A DNA stretch of 46,892 nucleotides from a virus, in the IMG/VR virus record IMGVR_UViG_3300023174_000262, positions 1-46,892 of that record; one strand, written 5' to 3'. Below the pieces are notes generated by a model that was given only the letters and a program-made list of their open reading frames with translations, was not told the DNA's origin and did not search any database. The position numbers were made by a program, and so were the translations under genes. Of the stretch, positions 42,818-46,892 are shown in pieces (within the stretch, counting starts at the first letter, position 1; the number at the start of each line of letters is the position of its first letter).

Positions 42818-43563
42818 TGGCAGACATCCCATCAAACATTAATGAAATGATGAGCGAAATATATCGGGACAGCCTGATATACGCTAATCGGTTTGAAGTG
42901 GTTATAAACACCCCAATGGTTTTTAATACAAGACCCACATCTACAAAATCTTTAACATTAAGATGTAATTCGGTTTCTGTTCCTGGACGCTCACTAACAA
43001 CTCAAAACTACAGATTTTATGGCCCACAGAGACAATTTCCAATAGAACCTTTATACTCGGGAGATTTATCTCTATCGTATATTTTGTCTAATGATTTGAA
43101 AGAACGAGTATTCTTTGAAGAGTGGCTAAATTTTGTGTGCAATCCAAACAACTATAAGTTCTCATTTTATGATAACTATACAACAAACATAACTGTAAAT
43201 ATTCTAAACAAAACAGATGAAGTGGTATATTCTGCTATTGTAGAAGAAGTATATCCAAAACAGTTAGGCGATCTTGCTATGGGTTATGAAAGAGATGAAT
43301 TTTTAACACAAGATATAACTCTTGCATATAGAAAATATACTCCCATGATTGTTAGATCACCAAACACAACAAGAATTAGTCCATCAACACAAAATATGGA
43401 AGGACAAAACAACATATCTGATATGTTTAAGCAGATTCCCGCATCTTCTCCTGTTTCACAAACACAACAACAACCGCGACAGGTTTTTGGAATAAACCCA
43501 AAAACGGGTAGAATAGATCGGTATGGTAGTGATGGAACGGTAAACGGAGTAATAAATGGATAA
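42817..43563 (+). CDS. 54: Tail tube initiator, gp54-like
   Basis: This 248-aa protein has the tail-tube fold pattern: ANRFEVVINTP, LRCNSVSVPGRSLTTQNYRF, YGPQRQFPIEPLYSGDLSLS, then EEWLNFVCNPNNYKFSFYDN and VYSAIVEEVYPKQLGDL. This resembles both gp19 (tube) and T4 gp54 (the first tube ring, placed on gp48). Here gp19 is encoded elsewhere, and this gene lies just before gp26 and gp29, so gp54 is the better choice. The final 55 residues are Gln, Ser and Pro-rich and likely flexible. AGGA precedes the ATG, which overlaps the preceding TAA. Confidence 0.8.
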   Translation: MADIPSNINEMMSEIYRDSLIYANRFEVVINTPMVFNTRPTSTKSLTLRCNSVSVPGRSLTTQNYRFYGPQRQFPIEPLYSGDLSLSYILSNDLKERVFFEEWLNFVCNPNNYKFSFYDNYTTNITVNILNKTDEVVYSAIVEEVYPKQLGDLAMGYERDEFLTQDITLAYRKYTPMIVRSPNTTRISPSTQNMEGQNNISDMFKQIPASSPVSQTQQQPRQVFGINPKTGRIDRYGSDGTVNGVING

Positions 43564-43568
43564 AGTAG

Positions 43569-43576
43569 TATAAATA
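43569..43576 (+). promoter_or_regulatory. Late promoter before gp26, perfect T4 octamer
   Basis: An exact TATAAATA lies in the 42-base gap after the gp54-like gene, ending 29 bases before the gp26 ATG. It is within a small inverted repeat (TAGTAT-AA-ATACTA). This is the T4 late promoter consensus. It would drive gp26, its frameshift product and the tape measure. Confidence 0.7.
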
Positions 43577-43605
43577 CTATTACTCTTTATTGAAATGGAG
43601 ACACA

Positions 43606-44316
43606 ATGAACAAACTGAAACTGACTTCTTCGCAATTGCCCATGTATACCATGACACTTCCCATATCAGGAATTGTGGCAAAGTATCGACCATTCGTGGT
43701 AAAAGAAGAAAAAATTTTGTTGGTCGCAGCACAATCTGGAGATATGAACCAGATAGTAGATGCAATGCGTAACATCATATCTGCTTGCACAGATGGGCTT
43801 TTGGACACTAAAAAAATGTGCACGGCTGATGCAGAGTACGCATTTCTACAAATACGAATGAAGTCGGTTGGAGAAGATGTAAAACCACAAATTACCTGTT
43901 CCAAGTGCAAAGAAAAGACATCAATAAAGATAAATCTTCAAAATGTAAAAGTGAAACAGGTAGAGAAGGAAGTGGTTGATTCTAATATAAAGATAACAGA
44001 TTCGTTATCAATCGTTCTAAAATATCCATCAATGCACGATGTGGACTACAGCAAAACCGAAATAGAAGCAATTTTTAGTGTAGCCAAAGACTGCATAGAG
44101 TCTGTGATTATGAACGATGAAGTGTACACAAAAAATGATATAGACCCCAAGGAATTGTCAGACTTTGTAGACAATCTCCTACCAGAACAGTTTGAACAGA
44201 TAATGAAATATGTGAAAACCACACCAGAACTATACTATCAATTTGCCTACACCTGCCCGTCTTGTAAAGAAAAGGTTGAAGTGGAGGTCAAAACGGTAGC
44301 CGATTTTTTTCAATAG
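43606..44316 (+). CDS. 26: Baseplate hub / tail assembly chaperone gp26
   Basis: This 236-aa protein (T4 gp26 is 208) matches the T4-type gp26 family: LPMYTMTLPISGIVAKYRPF followed by VVKEEKILLVAAQSGDMNQI and FLQIRMKSVGEDVKPQITCS. It has two CxxC pairs (C98/C101 and C217/C220), a possible zinc ribbon. In T4 gp26 helps build the hub around gp29. The frame ends ADFFQ-stop. A run of seven T at its end permits a -1 shift into a 61-codon extension, giving a longer form as in tail-assembly chaperones. GGAG precedes the ATG, and TATAAATA lies upstream. Confidence 0.9.
   Translation: MNKLKLTSSQLPMYTMTLPISGIVAKYRPFVVKEEKILLVAAQSGDMNQIVDAMRNIISACTDGLLDTKKMCTADAEYAFLQIRMKSVGEDVKPQITCSKCKEKTSIKINLQNVKVKQVEKEVVDSNIKITDSLSIVLKYPSMHDVDYSKTEIEAIFSVAKDCIESVIMNDEVYTKNDIDPKELSDFVDNLLPEQFEQIMKYVKTTPELYYQFAYTCPSCKEKVEVEVKTVADFFQ
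44283..44288 (+). promoter_or_regulatory. Internal Shine-Dalgarno-like stimulator of frameshifting
   Basis: GGAGGT within the gp26 coding sequence lies 15 bases before the T7 slip site. No start codon follows it at a normal distance. In dnaX-type frameshifts a similar internal sequence pairs with 16S rRNA and promotes -1 slipping, so this is a plausible stimulator. This is an inference from spacing and sequence. Confidence 0.45.
44304..44310 (+). other. Programmed -1 ribosomal frameshift site (T TTT TTT)
   Basis: In the gp26 frame the codons are GAT TTT TTT CAA TAG, so the heptamer T-TTT-TTT spans 44304-44310, just before the stop. Shifting back one base continues as TCA ATA GCA and on to TAA at 44493. 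Both tRNAs can re-pair with TTT after the slip. The site has an upstream GGAGGT and a downstream hairpin, the usual parts of a bacterial -1 signal. Confidence 0.82.
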
Positions 44317-44495
44317 CACTCTGCCATAATACACTGGCAGCGTATTACCAGACAAATTTTTCACTAATACACCACCACAAATACTCTCTTGCTGAAGTGG
44401 AGGAGTTGCTACCTTGGGAGCGTGAAGTATACATAAATTTATTGATCCAATTCTTGAAAGAAGAAAAAGAACGAGCCAAGCAGAAAAGGCAATAA
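44310..44495 (+). CDS. 51: Frameshift extension of gp26 (gp51 position, GT-like tail chaperone)
   Basis: The -1 frame is open from 44280 to the TAA at 44493-44495 but has no ATG, GTG or TTG start before about codon 40 of the extension. It therefore makes sense only as a fusion. The fused product would be 235 gp26 residues plus 61, or 296 aa. The added part begins SIALCHNTLAAYYQTNFSLI and has AEVEELLPWEREVYINLLIQ then a charged tail (KEEKERAKQKRQ). The pattern LPWERxxYxxLL is typical of C-terminal parts of phage tail chaperones. It ends 3 bases before the tape measure. The longer form would bind the tape measure as lambda GT does. T4 gp51 is the positional counterpart. Confidence 0.8.
   Translation, partial: SIALCHNTLAAYYQTNFSLIHHHKYSLAEVEELLPWEREVYINLLIQFLKEEKERAKQKRQ
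44321..44340 (+). promoter_or_regulatory. Hairpin downstream of the frameshift site
   Basis: CTGCCA (44321-44326) pairs with TGGCAG (44335-44340) across an 8-base loop, giving a 6-bp stem that starts 10 bases after the slip heptamer. This spacing suits stalling of a ribosome on the slippery site. The stem lacks a following T-run, so it is not a terminator. Confidence 0.6.
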
Positions 44496-44498
44496 TAG

Positions 44499-46667
44499 AT
44501 GGCAAAAAAAGGTCCAGGTAGGGGAAGAAGAAATGCTCCACGAGTGGGCGGTAAATTTGCAAAAATTACACCTATAACTGCTGCCCTACCAGCCGCACCC
44601 AATCCAACCGTTAAAACAACGGTGGAAGAGGCTGATAAAAAAATAGGAATACTAGAAGCCCTTCTAGAAAAACAAAAAGAACTAACAGGCGGTGAAACCG
44701 AACTGTCTATGGCTGTTCTTGGAAAGGGTGGAACTAAAGGCGTTCGTGCCCAAATTGAACAACTTGTACGAGAAAACAGAGAAGGTTTACAAGACCTAGA
44801 CGATCCTAATAATTCTGCTAATTTTGCGATTATTGAGTCTGCTCTTGCACTATCAGAAAGAGCAGTTCGCTCCAAAGACAGAAAAGAACAAGTAGACATC
44901 CACAACAAACTAAAATTTATCCGCGAGACAGCGGAAAAAACCACTGGTGAAAAATCTGAAATAACAAAAAAGATAGCAGAAATAATCAAGCCTGTTGAAT
45001 CGGTACTAAAACAAAAAACTGGTTTTTCTGCTTTTGTCAAAGAAAGATTGACCGAAAAACTAAAAGCAGCACCAGAAGGAATTGTTCGTCAAATTCCATT
45101 GGTTGGTGGGTTGCTGGGAGACTTTCTACAAGAAAAAAGAACGGGTAGGGAAGAACTTGAAGCCTATGCTGGAAGACGAATCGAAAGCATTTCTCAAGCA
45201 GGCAGCAAAACCAACGAACTAGAACGAATCCTAATGGGAAGAGGAATGGGGGGAGCAGGCACAATGCCAACACCACCATTCAGAGGTGCAAGCACAGTAG
45301 GAAATATGGTTGGAGGTGCGGCTGGTGGTAGACTTGCAGGATTTGCCACAGGACAATCCAGTACGCTTGGTCAGATTGCTGCTGATGTTCGTGCCATTAA
45401 AGAACAAATAGTTACTAAAAAATCAGGAACGGACGCACTAAAAGAAAAAGAAAAAGAAATAAAGACTATTGCAGCAGTTGCCAAAGGCGACGAAAAGCAA
45501 AAAGGACTATTCGGTGGATTAGGAAAAACTCTTTCTGGTTTAATGGGTGGTGGAAGTCTGCTTGCTAGTTTGGCTAGCATGTTTGGAATGGGTGGAAGTG
45601 GAACAGCAGCAGAAGCAGCAGAATCACAACCGGGATTATTATCACAAGCAACCGATTGGGCAAGTGATAAAGCAACCGATTTCGGACTGAAAAAAGCATG
45701 GCAAGGCACTAAAAATTTAGCATCAAAAGCATGGACAGGTACTAAATCCATGCTTGGATTTGGTGGACAAGCAGCCGAAAGTTCGGCTGGCACTGCTGCA
45801 AAGGGTGCAGTTGGTGCTGCTGAAACAGTTGCAGAAAACAAGTCGTGGTGGAAGAGTGCATGGGAAGGCACGAAGAATATGGCATCCAAAGGATGGGAAG
45901 GTGCTAAATCTGCCGGAAGTGCAGTAGTAGAAGCAGGAAAAGCAGCAGCCAGTGAAGCCGCAGCAATAGCAGAAGCCGTTGCTAATCCCGGTGCGTTCTT
46001 AAAAGGAAACATGGGCAAAATTTTGGGCGGGATGAAGTCTCTTGGCCCAATTACTTCTGCAATTGAAGGCGTAATAGGCGCATTCAATATTTACAGTTTA
46101 AAAAACGATCCAAATCTGTCTCCAGAACAAAAGAAAGAAGCAATAGGAGCAGAAATTTCAAAGCGTTTTGGATCTGCTGTTGGTGGAATAATCGGAGGTG
46201 GATTAGGAACAGCAATAGGGCCAATAGGAACTGTTTTGGGTGGTGTGGCAGGAGCAATGGGTGGCGAATGGGTTGGAAATCAGATAGCCGATCTTATTGG
46301 GCCTAAAGGAATCTACGATTTTGTTTCATCTATTCCATTGATAGGAGATTCCATCAAGGTAGAAGGAACAAGTCCTTCAGCAGAAACCACACAGCCAACA
46401 ACAGGAACAATTTCACCAACACCAACAGCAGCAACTCCTACTGGTCAACAGGCAAATGCTATGGAAATGAATCGCCGTGGCACAGAAGAACTACGAGATT
46501 ACGCGGCAAAGCAGTCTCAAGCACAAGCAGCATTTGTTAATCAACAAAAAACAGCAACAGCAAATATGTACAATCAAAACAATACAGTTGTAAACAACTA
46601 TAATGATGATTTAAGAGTGAGAAATAACGAGGCTACTCTGAAATCTATGGAGCGTGGCACAATATAA
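44499..46667 (+). CDS. 29: Tail tape measure protein gp29
   Basis: This 722-aa protein (T4 gp29 is 590) sets tail length and fills the tube lumen. It begins with a basic segment, then long charged helices (40-240). A Gly-rich hydrophobic region follows, with a glycine-zipper-like stretch (558-600, SAVGGIIGGGLGTAIGPIGT then VLGGVAGAMGGEW). Two similar 19-residue units recur 55 residues apart (399-417 and 454-472, AWxGTKNxASKxWxGxKS). The C-terminus is Asn and Gln-rich (MYNQNNTVVNNYNDDLRVRN), as in gp29-type proteins. Position directly after the chaperone gene is the general rule for tape measures. It is closed by a hairpin terminator. Confidence 0.88.
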   Translation: MAKKGPGRGRRNAPRVGGKFAKITPITAALPAAPNPTVKTTVEEADKKIGILEALLEKQKELTGGETELSMAVLGKGGTKGVRAQIEQLVRENREGLQDLDDPNNSANFAIIESALALSERAVRSKDRKEQVDIHNKLKFIRETAEKTTGEKSEITKKIAEIIKPVESVLKQKTGFSAFVKERLTEKLKAAPEGIVRQIPLVGGLLGDFLQEKRTGREELEAYAGRRIESISQAGSKTNELERILMGRGMGGAGTMPTPPFRGASTVGNMVGGAAGGRLAGFATGQSSTLGQIAADVRAIKEQIVTKKSGTDALKEKEKEIKTIAAVAKGDEKQKGLFGGLGKTLSGLMGGGSLLASLASMFGMGGSGTAAEAAESQPGLLSQATDWASDKATDFGLKKAWQGTKNLASKAWTGTKSMLGFGGQAAESSAGTAAKGAVGAAETVAENKSWWKSAWEGTKNMASKGWEGAKSAGSAVVEAGKAAASEAAAIAEAVANPGAFLKGNMGKILGGMKSLGPITSAIEGVIGAFNIYSLKNDPNLSPEQKKEAIGAEISKRFGSAVGGIIGGGLGTAIGPIGTVLGGVAGAMGGEWVGNQIADLIGPKGIYDFVSSIPLIGDSIKVEGTSPSAETTQPTTGTISPTPTAATPTGQQANAMEMNRRGTEELRDYAAKQSQAQAAFVNQQKTATANMYNQNNTVVNNYNDDLRVRNNEATLKSMERGTI
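45693..45914 (+). repeat. Duplicated coding unit inside the tape measure
   Basis: Codons 399-417 (45693-45749) and 454-472 (45858-45914) encode nearly the same 19-residue unit, AWxGTKNxASKxWxGxKS, with high DNA similarity. Each unit is itself two W-G-K halves. The DNA between them is unrelated. Duplications of this type lengthen tape measures, and thus tails. Confidence 0.7.
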
Positions 46668-46670
46668 AAA

Positions 46671-46700
46671 GAAAAAGGCACGCCGAAGCGTGCCCTTTTC
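46671..46700. terminator. Bidirectional hairpin terminator
   Basis: GGCACGC (46677-46683) pairs with GCGTGCC (46688-46694) across a 4-base loop, flanked by an A-run on the left and CTTTT on the right. On the plus strand it ends the gp29 arm. On the minus strand the loop reads C-TTCG-G, a very stable tetraloop, followed by TTTTT, and would end the convergent right-edge gene. Both stops lie close by (46667 and 46720). Confidence 0.9.
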
Positions 46701-46719
46701 GTGCCGTGAAGGTGAGCGA

Positions 46720-46892
46720 TTACTCGTCGCCTGCCAACTTCTCAAAGTACGACAGCGCGTCCTCCGAGTCATCACTAGACTCCACCACACGCTTCTGCTC
46801 CTTCTTGGGAGCAGGAGCAGCCACAGGCTTGCGCGTCTGGGGACGCGGGGTTTCGTCTTCATCATCAAAAGAGGCAGTTTCCGCACCACCCT
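46720..46892 (-). CDS. 32: C-terminal fragment, probably ssDNA-binding protein gp32
   Basis: Only the last 56 codons are in the window. They encode an acidic stretch (FDDEDETPRPQ), a Pro and Ala-rich linker with Lys (KPVAAPAPKKEQKR), then a second acidic end, ESSDDSEDALSYFEKLAGDE. This layout (linker followed by an acidic tail) is that of T4-type gp32, whose tail contacts replication partners. Base composition is clearly higher in G+C than in the neighbouring genes (34 of 60 in the line at 46741). No DNA-binding domain is visible, so other acidic-tailed proteins are possible. It converges with gp29 on a shared terminator. Confidence 0.5.
   Translation of the reverse strand, partial: GGAETASFDDEDETPRPQTRKPVAAPAPKKEQKRVVESSDDSEDALSYFEKLAGDE

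Noticed and set aside
44345-45040. 231-codon minus-strand frame across gp29 and the frameshift region
   Set aside because: Its Ser/Phe/Leu-rich product is the mirror of Lys/Glu/Ala-rich helices in the tape measure; no ribosome site and no neighbour on that strand.
45371-46087. 238-codon minus-strand frame antisense to gp29
   Set aside because: Ala/Pro/Ser-rich shadow of the Gly/Ala-rich tape measure, with no supporting motif.

Overview
The window is a block of morphogenesis genes from a T4-like contractile-tailed phage (or a phage contig). Gene after gene matches the T4 virion set in both content and order. The host cannot be read from this stretch. The large fibre genes, a DUF4815-type baseplate protein and a gp5 without lysozyme resemble marine or freshwater T4-superfamily phages more than enteric T4.

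Left arm (1-41748, all minus strand, so read right to left). It begins with the baseplate genes gp48 (tube cap), gp53, gp27 and gp5. A tightly coupled spike cassette follows: a 77-aa protein, a PAAR tip, a 277-aa unknown and a membrane-anchored GAF-like protein. Then come the wedge genes gp25, gp6, a gp7-position protein with LamG-like modules, gp8, and a 1653-aa DUF4815-type protein. Next is an 11-kb host-recognition block: a 59-aa coiled-coil ORF, two large fibres (one with a collar domain), a beta-helix spike, a LamG protein and a 90-aa unknown. The neck and packaging genes gp13, 14, 15, 16 and 17 follow, then sheath gp18, tube gp19, portal gp20, a gp67/68-type core protein and the start of prohead protease gp21.

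Right arm (41784-46667, plus strand). The genes are gp4 (head-completion nuclease-like), a conserved unknown, a gp54-like tube initiator, gp26 and the tape measure gp29. Between gp26 and gp29 a 61-codon reading frame with no usable start can be reached by a -1 shift at a run of seven T. It has a Shine-Dalgarno-like sequence upstream and a 6-bp hairpin downstream. This is the tail-assembly-chaperone arrangement of lambda-type phages in a T4-like setting, and it is the most interesting feature seen. A hairpin terminator with poly-T on both strands closes the arm against a convergent minus-strand gene whose acidic C-terminus looks like ssDNA-binding protein gp32.

Regulation: copies of the T4 late-promoter octamer or close variants (TATAAATA, TATAGATA twice, TATCGATA, AATAAATA) lie in the few intergenic gaps, 20-38 bases before gp26, gp48, gp19, gp18 and the gp67-like gene. 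Most other genes overlap by 1 or 4 bases or nearly touch, which implies translational coupling. Apart from the 182-base frameshift region, no gap exceeds about 100 bases. I saw no tRNA, CRISPR, insertion sequence or integrase.
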